Shown here: piece after piece, positions 25,874 through 33,731 of the stretch
How the letters are laid out: every line of letters starts with the position of its first letter
How positions within the stretch are numbered: position 1 is the first letter of the stretch
NCBI GenBank assembly: GCA_017645585.1
Contig: JAGCOF010000008.1
Location: 1 to 50,354, forward strand
Source: Bacteroidales bacterium
Lineage (GTDB): Bacteria > Bacteroidota > Bacteroidia > Bacteroidales > P3
DNA: 50,354 bases
Direction: 5' to 3'
The notes under the pieces: model-generated
Seen by the model: only the letters and a program-made list of their open reading frames with translations
Database searches by the model: none
Told to the model about the DNA's origin: nothing
Translations under genes and position numbers: made by a program

Positions 25874-27307
25874 ATGAGCCTCATCAAATCCATTTCGGGT
25901 ATCCGCGGCACTATCGGCGGACCCGCAGGCGAGGGCCTCACCCCCCTCGACGTTGTCAAGTTCACCTCCGCCTTTGCCACCTTCCTGAAAAGTGAAAAGT
26001 CAAAAGTTAAAAGTCAAACGGAAGACGCCGCTCACGGCTCACCTCTCACCTCTCACCTCAAGATTGCCGTGGGTCGCGACGCACGCCTGAGCGGTGCCAT
26101 GGTCGACCGCCTGGTGGTCGGCACCCTGCAGGGTATGGGCGTCGACGTGCTCGAGACCGGTCTCAGCACCACCCCCACCACCGAGATGACAGTCATCGAC
26201 GGCCGTTGCGACGGCGGCATCATCATCACCGCCAGCCACAACCCCAAGCATTGGAACGCTCTCAAACTGCTCAACGCCAAGGGTGAGTTCATCAGCGACG
26301 CCGAGGGCAAAGAGGTGCTGCGCCTCGCCGAGTCGTCGGAAATCAACTACGCCGAGGTCGACGACCTGGGCCAGGTCACCGTCGAAGAGGATTGGATCGA
26401 CCGCCACATCGAGCGCGTGCTCGGTCTGGAGTTGGTCGATGTGGAGGCTATCCGCAAGGCCAACTTCAAGGTGGCTGTCGACGCCGTCAACAGCACCGGC
26501 GGCCTCGCCATCCCGCGCCTGCTGCGCCGTCTGGGCGTGGAGCAGGTGGTGGAGCTCAACTGCGAGCCCACAGGACACTTCGCCCACAACCCCGAGCCCA
26601 TTCCGCAGAACCTCACGCAAATCTCCGACTGCGTGTGCGACGACCGCTGCGACCTCGGCATCGTGGTCGACCCCGACGTCGACCGTCTGGCCCTGGTGTG
26701 CGAAACCGGCGACATGTTCGGCGAGGAATATACCCTTGTTTCTGTGGCTGACTATGTGCTGCAGCATACGCCGGGCAACACGGTGAGCAACCTCTCGTCG
26801 AGCCGCGCCCTGCGCGATGTTACACGCCGCTACGCCGGCTGCGAGTACAACGCCGCCGCCGTGGGCGAGGTCAACGTCACCACGCTGATGCGTAATACAA
26901 ACGCAGTCATCGGAGGCGAGGGCAACGGAGGCGTCATCTACCCCGCCCTGCACTACGGCCGCGACGCCCTCGTGGGTGTGGCCCTCTTCCTCACCCTGCT
27001 GGCCAAGCGCGGCATAAAAGTGAGCGAACTGCGCAAAACCTACCCCGAGTATATCATCAGCAAGAACCGCAAGGACCTGACACCCGACATGGATGTCGAC
27101 ACCCTGCTGGCCAAAGTAGCCAAACTCTACAACGGCATGGCCGGCGTGGAGAAGGTGACCACCATCGACGGCGTGAAGATTGACTTCGCCGACGGTTGGG
27201 TGCACCTGCGCAAGAGCAATACCGAGCCCATCATCCGCATCTACAGCGAAGCCGCCACCGAAGCCCGCGCCAACGAGCTGGCCCAGCAGGTGATGCAGCA
27301 GATATAA
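25874..27307 (+). CDS. glmM: Phosphoglucosamine mutase-type phosphohexomutase (GlmM-like)
   Basis: Likely interconverts glucosamine-6-phosphate and glucosamine-1-phosphate for UDP-GlcNAc synthesis, although phosphoglucomutase/phosphomannomutase activity cannot be excluded. The 477 residues show the alpha-D-phosphohexomutase order: SGIRGTIGG at the N-terminus, VGRDARLSG, the phosphoserine loop TASHNP (S121), the metal loop DPDVDRLAL, GEGNGG and the phosphate-binding KSNTEPIIRIYSEA. Residues 39-62 are an insertion between FATFL and KIAVGRD, encoded by a low-complexity repeat. It converges with the DUF4919 gene over a strong terminator. Confidence 0.88.
   Translation: MSLIKSISGIRGTIGGPAGEGLTPLDVVKFTSAFATFLKSEKSKVKSQTEDAAHGSPLTSHLKIAVGRDARLSGAMVDRLVVGTLQGMGVDVLETGLSTTPTTEMTVIDGRCDGGIIITASHNPKHWNALKLLNAKGEFISDAEGKEVLRLAESSEINYAEVDDLGQVTVEEDWIDRHIERVLGLELVDVEAIRKANFKVAVDAVNSTGGLAIPRLLRRLGVEQVVELNCEPTGHFAHNPEPIPQNLTQISDCVCDDRCDLGIVVDPDVDRLALVCETGDMFGEEYTLVSVADYVLQHTPGNTVSNLSSSRALRDVTRRYAGCEYNAAAVGEVNVTTLMRNTNAVIGGEGNGGVIYPALHYGRDALVGVALFLTLLAKRGIKVSELRKTYPEYIISKNRKDLTPDMDVDTLLAKVAKLYNGMAGVEKVTTIDGVKIDFADGWVHLRKSNTEPIIRIYSEAATEARANELAQQVMQQI
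25985..26062 (+). repeat. In-frame purine/pyrimidine repeat inside the GlmM-like gene
   Basis: A purine-rich arm (AAAAGTGAAAAGTCAAAAG, then TTAAAAGTCAAACGG) is followed by a pyrimidine-rich arm (CTCACGGCTCACC, then TCTCACCTCTCACC). It encodes KSEKSKVKSQ and SPLTSHLK between the first strand-helix and the conserved VGRDARLSG strand. Same purine-then-pyrimidine architecture as the GH29 copy, different unit words. Confidence 0.7.
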
Positions 27308-27331
27308 TATTATTACAATACTTAAAAAATA

Positions 27332-27369
27332 AAAAAGCCTCCCCGCCAAATGATGGGGAGGCTTTTTTT
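27332..27369. terminator. Bidirectional rho-independent terminator
   Basis: AAAAAGCCTCCCC and GGGGAGGCTTTTTTT form a perfect GC-rich stem around a short loop, with U-tracts in both directions, between the convergent GlmM-like and DUF4919 genes. Confidence 0.9.
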
Positions 27370-28518
27370 CTACTCTTTGGTTCGGAGATTGCTTATCCGA
27401 AGGTATTGGGCATCGTCATGCCACATCTCATTCATCATCGTCCCTCGCGGCATACCATTATTGGAGGTGGGATTGAATTTCACTCCCTCTCGCGAGATAT
27501 AGGTGTCGTAGAACAAGTAGTCACAATTGCTACGGAACACGAGGCAGTTCCATACACTTTCGCTTCCCTCGTATAAACGCATAGGACAGAAATAACCCAC
27601 AATCTGGTTCTCGGGGACAGGCTCGGCAAAAAGACTGTCTATCTTAGCGATAAGAGTATCTTCGATAAACTCTTTTTCCACAAGCACAAACCGACTGTTT
27701 TTACGTTTTACCTTTTTCATTTCCAACACGAACTTGGTGCCTAACTTCAAATCGATGGTGGTCACCGGACCTTCCTCTTTTTTCTTCTCTTGAGGAAAGA
27801 GTTTGTCCCAAGCCCCCACAATACAGTCTATATTGAAATAGAGGGTATCGACATCATACTCATTGGAGTCGATGACAAACATATCGTAACTATGCCCGTC
27901 AATATGCATCAATGCTTGACGGACAGGCTGAAAACCATACATATTCATCATCATATACTCGTGAGAGGTGCTAACGACATGCATAGCCAATTCTGGACTC
28001 AGGCCGTTGCCGGTGCTGGCAATAGTCTGAAACAAAGCATGAAATTGTGCCCTTATTTTTTCAAGTTCGTTCGTATCACCCTCGTAAAGTTCGCAGGCAA
28101 TATTTTGTCCAATAAACTTATAATAATAAGCTCGTGGTTCTGCAGGGCATCGGGCGATGACGTCATTGGATAACTTGATAATATCGCGGGTGTCCTGGAT
28201 CGAGGGAGGGTCCTCTTTATTGAGTATCTCTCGAATTTGGCGAAATTCTTTAGGGTCACCATAGGGTGAATAGTTGTCGAGATAGGGTTGTCCGTAGTAG
28301 ATTTTTTGCAGGTCGGTAATGTCGAGTGTTGTATCAAGTTTCTCGAATCGCTTGACCAGTTTAGCGTAGTAGCGAGCTCCCTGTTTGCCGCTACAGTCTT
28401 TTTTTATCTGCTGATATTCGGGCAAATAATACGACGGGTAGTATATATCAGCAGAATCCTGTCCCCATGCGGCAAAAGAGAACAGTAAAATGGAAAGCAA
28501 TAACTGAATTTTCCTCAT
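27370..28518 (-). CDS. DUF4919-like secreted protein
   Basis: A 382-residue protein with a signal peptide (MRKIQLLLSILLFSFAAWG then Q). The block ADIYYPSYYLPEYQQIKK, KRFEKLDTTLDI, KIYYGQPYLDNYSPY and AWDKLFPQ resembles the DUF4919 family of Bacteroidota, of unknown function. The last ~120 residues (after TTIDLKLGTKFV) look like a separate domain that I do not recognise. The longer frame to 28671 is rejected because it overlaps the PspC gene. The start lies five bases after the PspC stop, so the genes are coupled. The coding sequence is richer in A and T than its neighbours. Confidence 0.72.
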   Translation of the reverse strand: MRKIQLLLSILLFSFAAWGQDSADIYYPSYYLPEYQQIKKDCSGKQGARYYAKLVKRFEKLDTTLDITDLQKIYYGQPYLDNYSPYGDPKEFRQIREILNKEDPPSIQDTRDIIKLSNDVIARCPAEPRAYYYKFIGQNIACELYEGDTNELEKIRAQFHALFQTIASTGNGLSPELAMHVVSTSHEYMMMNMYGFQPVRQALMHIDGHSYDMFVIDSNEYDVDTLYFNIDCIVGAWDKLFPQEKKKEEGPVTTIDLKLGTKFVLEMKKVKRKNSRFVLVEKEFIEDTLIAKIDSLFAEPVPENQIVGYFCPMRLYEGSESVWNCLVFRSNCDYLFYDTYISREGVKFNPTSNNGMPRGTMMNEMWHDDAQYLRISNLRTKE

Positions 28519-28523
28519 AATTC

Positions 28524-28736
28524 TTACTTTTCTATTAGGTTGTCCTCGGGGGCCGCTATCCATACAATCAGGTAGGCCCAGAAGCCTACACTGCCGCAGA
28601 GCAGCGCGACAAGGAAGATAATGCGCACCACGGTGGGGTCGATGTTCAGGTACTTGGCCAAACCCCCACACACGCCGGCAATGCGGCGGTCGGTGGTGCT
28701 ACGGGTCAAACGACGATAGCTGTTATTTTCCATCAT
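28524..28736 (-). CDS. PspC-domain small membrane protein
   Basis: A 70-residue protein with the PspC domain: RRLTRSTTDRRIAGVCGGLA, then KYLNIDPTVVRIIFL, one transmembrane helix (about 38-62, VGFWAYLIVWIAAPE). PspC-like proteins act in envelope stress signalling in some bacteria; in Bacteroidota such short forms are common and their role is open. Two ATG codons in a row (28736 and 28733) are possible starts. It lies between the M3 peptidase and the DUF4919 gene on the same strand with small gaps. Confidence 0.9.
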   Translation of the reverse strand: MMENNSYRRLTRSTTDRRIAGVCGGLAKYLNIDPTVVRIIFLVALLCGSVGFWAYLIVWIAAPEDNLIEK

Positions 28737-28758
28737 TATTGATTTTAGTTATTGACTT

Positions 28759-30783
28759 TTAAAGCATTCCCTTGCGTTTGAGCAATGCACGGGGGCTGGG
28801 GTCTTTGCCGCGGAAAGCGCGGTAGAGGTCCATAGGCTCAACGGTGTTGCCGCTCTCGAGGAGGTGGCGGAACTTCTTGGCAAGCTCGGGATTGAAGAGG
28901 TCGCCGCTCTCGGCAAAGGCCTCGAAGGCGTCGGCGTCGAGGATGGCGGTCCAAGTATAGCTGTAGTAGCCGGCATCATAGCCCGTGGTGAAGATATGCT
29001 GGAAGTAGGGCGAACGGTAGCGGCTGATAATCTCGGGAATGAGTCCGATGGCATTCATGGCCTGTTCTTCGAACTGCAGCGGGTCGATGTATTGCGGCGC
29101 CTTGACAGTATGATACTTCATATCGAGAATCGAGGCTGCCAGCAGCTCGGTGGTCATGAAGCCCTGGCCGTAGGTCTGGGCGGCGGCGATGCGCTCGATC
29201 AGTTCGTCGGGGATGGCCTCGCCGGTCTGGTAGTTTTTGGCATACATCTTCATCACCTGCGGGTGGCGGCACCAATTCTCCATCACCTGCGAAGGCAGCT
29301 CGACAAAGTCGCGCGGCACGTTGGTGCCGGCCAGCGACGGGTAGGTGCATTTGCTGAGCAGGCCGTGGAGGGCATGACCGAACTCATGGAAGAGGGTCTC
29401 GCTCTCGTCAAAATTAAGCAATGACGGCTTGTCGGCGGTGGGTTTGGTGAAGTTGCAGACCACCTGGATGATGGGGATGACGTTGTTGCCCTCGAGGTCG
29501 TGGCGCTGGCCGCGGAACTCGGTCATCCAGGCGCCGCTGCGCTTGCTGGCGCGGGGATGGAAGTCCATATAGAGGATACCGATGGTCTCCTCGCCATCTT
29601 TCACCTCGAAGCAGCGGGCCTCCTTGTCGTAGGTGGGCAGGTCGGTGCGCTCTGTGAAAGTGAGGCCGTATAGCTTGTTGGCCACCATAAAGGCACCTTC
29701 GCGCACACTGTCGAGCGAGAAGTAGGGGCGCACCTCGGCATCGTCGAGGGCGTATTTCTCCACACGGTATTTCTCAGCATAGTAGCGCCAATCCCAGGGC
29801 TGCAGCTTGGCACCGGGCTCGTCTTTCTCGAGCATTGCCTGATAGATGTCGCGCTCCTGCTTGGCCACTTTGAGGGCGGGAGTCCAGATGTCCTCAAGAC
29901 ACTGCATAACAGCCTGTGGCGTCTTGGCCAGGCAGTTGTCGAGCACATAGTCGGCGTGGGTCGGGAAACCGAGGATGTTGGCACGCTCGAGGCGCAGGTA
30001 GACCAGCGTGTCGATAATCTTGGTGTTGTCGTACTCTCCCTCCTTACATCTATCGGTGTAGGCATGCCACAATTCCTCGCGCAGCTTGCGGTCAGGGCAG
30101 GTCTGCATGAAGGGCTCCCACGAAGGCAGGGAGAGGCCCACCTCGGTGCCATCATCGAGCTTCTTGGTGTAGGCATTGGTGGCCTTGAGCACATTCTGGG
30201 CGAAACGGAGTGTCAGCGAAGCAATCTGCTCGTTCAACTCGCGGAAGCGGGCTTGCTGTTCCTCGGGCACGTTGGCACCGCTGCGCACAAAGTCCTTGTA
30301 GTGCTTCTCCACGAGGCGCATCTGCTCGGGGTTGAGGCCGAGGCTCTCGCGCTGGTCGTAGACGGCCTTGATGCGCTCGAAGAGCTTGGCATTAAGGGCA
30401 ATGTCGTCGCCATGAGCCGACAGCAAAGGTGTCACCTCCTCGGCGATAGCCTCCATCTCGTCGTTGTTCTCGCACTCGCTGAGGTTGAAGAACACGGCGC
30501 TCACCTCCTGCAACAGCTGACCGCTGTACTCATAGGCGAGGATAGTGTTCTCGAAGGTTGGAGCCTCGGGATTGTTCACGATGGCCTCAATCTCGGACTT
30601 CTGCTGCTTCATGCCCTCCTTGAAGGCAGGCATGTAGTGCTCGGTAGTGATGCTGTAGAAGTTGGGAATCTCATACGGAGTGTTCCACTTTGAGAAGAAG
30701 GGATTTTCCATGTCGTTGTTCTTGTTTTTGCAGCCTGCCAGCAGCAGCAAGGCTGCGGCGGCAATGAATAGACCTTTTTTCAT
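28759..30783 (-). CDS. M3 family metallopeptidase lipoprotein (dipeptidyl carboxypeptidase/oligopeptidase)
   Basis: Zinc peptidase that probably trims short peptides in the periplasm. The 674 residues start with a lipoprotein signal (LLLLAGC). The M3 fold runs to the end, with the zinc motif HEFGH at 466-470 and the third ligand in DFVELPSQ (about E495), followed by GYDAGYYSYTW, which is typical of M3 substrate binding. Features PEAPTFENTILAYE and FRELNEQIASLTLRFAQN match the Dcp branch. The ATG overlaps the stop of the preceding thioredoxin-fold gene by one base (TAATG), so the two are translated from one transcript. Confidence 0.93.
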   Translation of the reverse strand: MKKGLFIAAAALLLLAGCKNKNNDMENPFFSKWNTPYEIPNFYSITTEHYMPAFKEGMKQQKSEIEAIVNNPEAPTFENTILAYEYSGQLLQEVSAVFFNLSECENNDEMEAIAEEVTPLLSAHGDDIALNAKLFERIKAVYDQRESLGLNPEQMRLVEKHYKDFVRSGANVPEEQQARFRELNEQIASLTLRFAQNVLKATNAYTKKLDDGTEVGLSLPSWEPFMQTCPDRKLREELWHAYTDRCKEGEYDNTKIIDTLVYLRLERANILGFPTHADYVLDNCLAKTPQAVMQCLEDIWTPALKVAKQERDIYQAMLEKDEPGAKLQPWDWRYYAEKYRVEKYALDDAEVRPYFSLDSVREGAFMVANKLYGLTFTERTDLPTYDKEARCFEVKDGEETIGILYMDFHPRASKRSGAWMTEFRGQRHDLEGNNVIPIIQVVCNFTKPTADKPSLLNFDESETLFHEFGHALHGLLSKCTYPSLAGTNVPRDFVELPSQVMENWCRHPQVMKMYAKNYQTGEAIPDELIERIAAAQTYGQGFMTTELLAASILDMKYHTVKAPQYIDPLQFEEQAMNAIGLIPEIISRYRSPYFQHIFTTGYDAGYYSYTWTAILDADAFEAFAESGDLFNPELAKKFRHLLESGNTVEPMDLYRAFRGKDPSPRALLKRKGML

Positions 30784-32189
30784 TATCTCATTTGTTTGAT
30801 TATTTGTTCCAGCAACTGTGCATTCAGCTTCTTGGCCACAAACTTGTGCTCTTTATTCTCAATGAGGTAGATTTGTGGGGTAGTCTGCACGTCGTATACC
30901 TCGCGCCAATCCACATTGGCCTCGCCGCCGTTGAGGTTCACCCACCGCCGGTGGTCCATCCCGTGCTCCTCAAGGAAGCGTTTCCACTTCTTGAGCGTGG
31001 TCTCGTCGGGCTCGGTGAGGATGGCGAAGGCACTCATGTCGAGCGAGTCGGCCACGCGGTCAAACACCTTGTAGATGGCGGGGATGATGTCGCGACAGTG
31101 GCCGCAGGTGGGGCTCCAGAAGAGCAACAGGGTGTAGCGGCCCGGCATGTGGTGCAGCGAATAAACGTGGCGCGTGGTGTCGAAGAGTATCAGTTCGGGA
31201 GCCTCCTTGCCCACCAACAGGTGCTCCCACTTGCTGGCGCGCTCCACCTGCTCGTCGATGGTGCTCGGGGCCAGCCACGGCACCTTGCCGGTGGCGAAGT
31301 AGCGCTGCACCAGGTGCACATAGATCTCGTCGTAGACCATGATATTGCTCTGCAGATACTTCTCTGTCAGTGTGAGCACCAGCCACTTGAACACCTCGGG
31401 GGCGGGTTCGGAGCGGTCGATGAGCGAATCGAGCAGCGGAATGGCCATCGAGGGCGGCAGACCCTCCATGCGCTTGTCCACATACTCCATCACACGTTGG
31501 TAGAACACCGACTTGGGCGTGCGGACGATGAAGTCGTCGTCGAGCGGCACATTGTCGAAGAAGTGGTGCATGAGATAGAAATAGCGGTCGTTGCCCTGCA
31601 GCGAGTCGGGCGGCGCCGCGGGGTCCTTGGTGGCCAGCATCATGCGGCTGATCATCGCCTCGGGGTGTTCCTCGATGAGCTGCAGGCGCAGCGTGTCGAT
31701 GCGACGCAACTGCTGTGTGCGGTAGGCGACAAAGGCCACAGAGTCAAGCTCCTTGTGGGCGGCATCCATCTCTTCATACAGCCCGTTGGTGGCGCGGTTG
31801 AAGTTGAAGAACAGCTCGTTCTGCTTCGAGCCGCTGACTGTCATATTGAGGTTCCAATTGCGCTGGTCGGTGCGGAACTTGAAGTTGGGCTTCTCGTGGT
31901 AGATGATAAAGTCCACGAAGCGCCCCTTGTTGTCCGAGAAATAGTAGAGCCCCGGCGGCAGCTCACGCGTGCCCTCGAAGACGAACTTCCCGTGACCATT
32001 GTTGAAAGCGGTGTCGAAGATGAGCAGATGCTGCGCATAGTAGTAGCCGAGAATCATAGAGCTGTCGCTATTGCCGTCAATCTGCAAGGTGAACTTATAG
32101 CCCGTCGGCTTGGCAACCGCCAGCAGGGGCAGCAACAGGCAGAGGGTAATCAGCAGGACATGTTTCATCATAGTTGCTTTTTTCTTCAT
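30783..32189 (-). CDS. Periplasmic thioredoxin-fold protein with DUF4369-like and DUF5106-like regions
   Basis: A 468-residue exported protein. After the signal peptide (hydrophobic HVLLITLCLLLPLLAV) comes a DUF4369-like beta domain (about 30-140), a helical DUF5106-like region (about 150-330) and a C-terminal thioredoxin fold with an active CGHC site (C362, C365), a cis-proline context TTPQIYLI, and FWSPTCGHC. It is probably a TlpA/ResA-type disulfide reductase. The start may be the ATG at 32189 or the tandem ATGs at 32171/32168, which shorten the charged N-terminus. Its stop overlaps the M3 peptidase ATG. Confidence 0.85.
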   Translation of the reverse strand: MKKKATMMKHVLLITLCLLLPLLAVAKPTGYKFTLQIDGNSDSSMILGYYYAQHLLIFDTAFNNGHGKFVFEGTRELPPGLYYFSDNKGRFVDFIIYHEKPNFKFRTDQRNWNLNMTVSGSKQNELFFNFNRATNGLYEEMDAAHKELDSVAFVAYRTQQLRRIDTLRLQLIEEHPEAMISRMMLATKDPAAPPDSLQGNDRYFYLMHHFFDNVPLDDDFIVRTPKSVFYQRVMEYVDKRMEGLPPSMAIPLLDSLIDRSEPAPEVFKWLVLTLTEKYLQSNIMVYDEIYVHLVQRYFATGKVPWLAPSTIDEQVERASKWEHLLVGKEAPELILFDTTRHVYSLHHMPGRYTLLLFWSPTCGHCRDIIPAIYKVFDRVADSLDMSAFAILTEPDETTLKKWKRFLEEHGMDHRRWVNLNGGEANVDWREVYDVQTTPQIYLIENKEHKFVAKKLNAQLLEQIIKQMR

Positions 32190-32270
32190 AACGCAAGGGG
32201 CATTGAATTATTGTATCGTCCTATAGACGCACAAAGGCCTGTTTTCTGCTCAAACATTAACATTCTTTAA

Positions 32271-33593
32271 CTATTTACCCACGCAGAAGCGACTGAACAC
32301 GTTGGACAGTATCTCGTCATTGGCCACCTCGCCGGTAACGGCGCCGAGATGATAGAGTGCATCGCGCAGATCCACCGCCAGCAGGTCGGCCGGAGTGCCG
32401 TCGACAAGGCCTTTGCCGACATGTGCAAGCGCCTGCTGCACACGCTGCAAAGCCTCATAATGGCGTGCATTGGAGAGCAACACGTCGCCCTCGGCCGGCA
32501 GTTCGCCACGCACAGCCTCGAGCATGGCCTGCTTGAGGGCGTCGATGCCATCGCACCGCTTGGCCGAGATCTGCACCACAGGCCACTGACAACCAGCCAC
32601 CGGCGACTGACAACCCTCCAAGTCGCACTTGTTCATCACCACAATCACCTGTTTGTCTGCCAATTCCAATTCGGGAGGCCTCCAAGCAGTTGTGGCATCA
32701 TGCACATAAAGCACCAGCCGCGCATCGGTCACCGCGCGCAGGCTCCGTTCGATGCCGAGACTCTCCACAGCATCGGACGTGCGATGCAAACCAGCGGTGT
32801 CGATGAAGCGGAATGTGACGCCGCCAAGGGTCAGCAACTCTTCCACGGTGTCGCGAGTGGTACCTGGAACGTCGCTCACTATGGCGCGGTCGTCCTCGAG
32901 CAACGTATTGAGCAACGACGACTTACCAGCATTTGGCAGCCCCACGATGGCCACCGGAAGGCCCCGTTTAAGGGCATTGCCCATGCGGAAGGAGGCTATC
33001 AGAGTGGAAAGTTGAAAGTGCAAAGTGGAAAGCAGTTGACACAGTTCGGTGCGATTGGCGAACTCCACATCCTCCTGGCTGAAGTCGAGTTCCAACTCCA
33101 TCAATGAGGTGAGGTCCAGCAACCGCTGGCGCAACTGCCGGAGCTGCTCCGCGTAGCCGCCGCGCAATTGACTGACGGCCAGACGATGCTGGGCAGGGGT
33201 AACGGCATCGATGAGGTCGGCCACCGCCTCGGCCTGCGACAGGTTGAGGCGGCCGTGACGGAAAGCTCGCAGGGTAAACTCGCCCGGGGCCGCCAAGTGG
33301 GCACCTTCGTCCACAAGCGCTTGCAGCAGTGCCTGTTGCACATACTGAGAGCCATGGCACGACAGCTCCACAGTCGGTTCGCCACTGTAGCCTGTAGGGA
33401 AATATACTGCCACCAGGTCGTCCAACTCGTCAAAGCGGCAGTAGGTGGCATGACGCGGAGACAAATCACTGACCGACAAGTGTCTCAACACCATTCGAAG
33501 CGCTTCCGATCCGCTGACCCGCACCACAGCGATGCCCCCCACCCCGGCGGGAGTGGAGACCGCCACGATGGTGCCGTCCGACGGACGTGTCAT
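32271..33593 (-). CDS. mnmE: tRNA modification GTPase MnmE (TrmE)
   Basis: With MnmG, MnmE modifies wobble U34 of certain tRNAs. The 440 residues show the N-terminal folate-binding domain (IVAVSTPAGVGGIAVVRVSG, AAPGEFTLRAFRHGRLNLSQ), helical domain, GTPase with G1 GLPNAGKSS (218-226), switch TTRDT, G3 DTAG and G4 NKCD (321-324), and the C-terminal catalytic FCVGK. The ATG at 33593 is chosen; the open frame continues 25 codons into an 11-bp tandem repeat array and is not coding. Two low-complexity insertions occur: residues 188-198 (helical domain) and 327-339 (just after NKCD). Confidence 0.96.
   Translation of the reverse strand: MTRPSDGTIVAVSTPAGVGGIAVVRVSGSEALRMVLRHLSVSDLSPRHATYCRFDELDDLVAVYFPTGYSGEPTVELSCHGSQYVQQALLQALVDEGAHLAAPGEFTLRAFRHGRLNLSQAEAVADLIDAVTPAQHRLAVSQLRGGYAEQLRQLRQRLLDLTSLMELELDFSQEDVEFANRTELCQLLSTLHFQLSTLIASFRMGNALKRGLPVAIVGLPNAGKSSLLNTLLEDDRAIVSDVPGTTRDTVEELLTLGGVTFRFIDTAGLHRTSDAVESLGIERSLRAVTDARLVLYVHDATTAWRPPELELADKQVIVVMNKCDLEGCQSPVAGCQWPVVQISAKRCDGIDALKQAMLEAVRGELPAEGDVLLSNARHYEALQRVQQALAHVGKGLVDGTPADLLAVDLRDALYHLGAVTGEVANDEILSNVFSRFCVGK
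32577..32615 (-). repeat. In-frame low-complexity repeat (second class) inside mnmE
   Basis: On the plus strand GGCCACTGACAACC and CGGCGACTGACAACC form two near-copies of a ~15-base unit. The coding strand reads CQSPVAGCQWPV, immediately after the G4 motif NKCDLEG and before VQISAKR. Orthologues usually have a shorter variable loop there. Confidence 0.6.
33000..33032 (-). repeat. In-frame repeat (pyrimidine orientation) inside mnmE
   Basis: Plus-strand AGAGTGGAAAGTTGAAAGTG and CAAAGTGGAAAG show the purine words of the GH29 element, here in the opposite orientation to the gene, so that the coding strand is pyrimidine-rich and gives LSTLHFQLSTL in the helical domain. The right arm of the GH29 element gives nearly the same peptide. 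Confidence 0.7.
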
Positions 33594-33616
33594 GCACGTG
33601 TTTTCTCCGATGGCGG

Positions 33617-33671
33617 TCGGAGATGAGTCGGAGTTCAGTCGGACTTGAGTCGGACTTGAGTCGGACATGGT
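33617..33671 (+). repeat. 11-bp tandem array, unit TCGGACTTGAG (second locus)
   Basis: Five exact 11-base units at 33617, 33628, 33639, 33650 and 33661 (TCGGAGATGAG, TCGGAGTTCAG, TCGGACTTGAG twice, TCGGACATGGT). The unit is the same as in the array at 16246-16306. Here the array lies in the probable 5' leader of mnmE, in opposite orientation to the gene. Confidence 0.85.
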
Positions 33672-33705
33672 GTGGTTTTATTATTGATTTACAGCGATTT
33701 AACTA

Positions 33706-33713
33706 CAAATTTA
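33706..33713 (-). promoter_or_regulatory. Possible mnmE promoter -7 element (TAAATTTG)
   Basis: On the minus strand TAAATTTG fits TAnnTTTG and lies 112 bases before the mnmE ATG. No -33 TTTG is found at the right distance. If used, the 11-bp array would be transcribed as part of the leader. Confidence 0.35.
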
Positions 33714-33731
33714 CACAAAACGAACTCTATA

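Noticed and set aside
30792-32270. 492-residue open frame on the plus strand
   Set aside because: Antisense to the thioredoxin-fold gene and reads through its codons in mirror composition.
16246-33671. CRISPR array candidates at the 11-bp repeats
   Set aside because: Units are contiguous with an 11-base period and no spacers; no cas gene is present.
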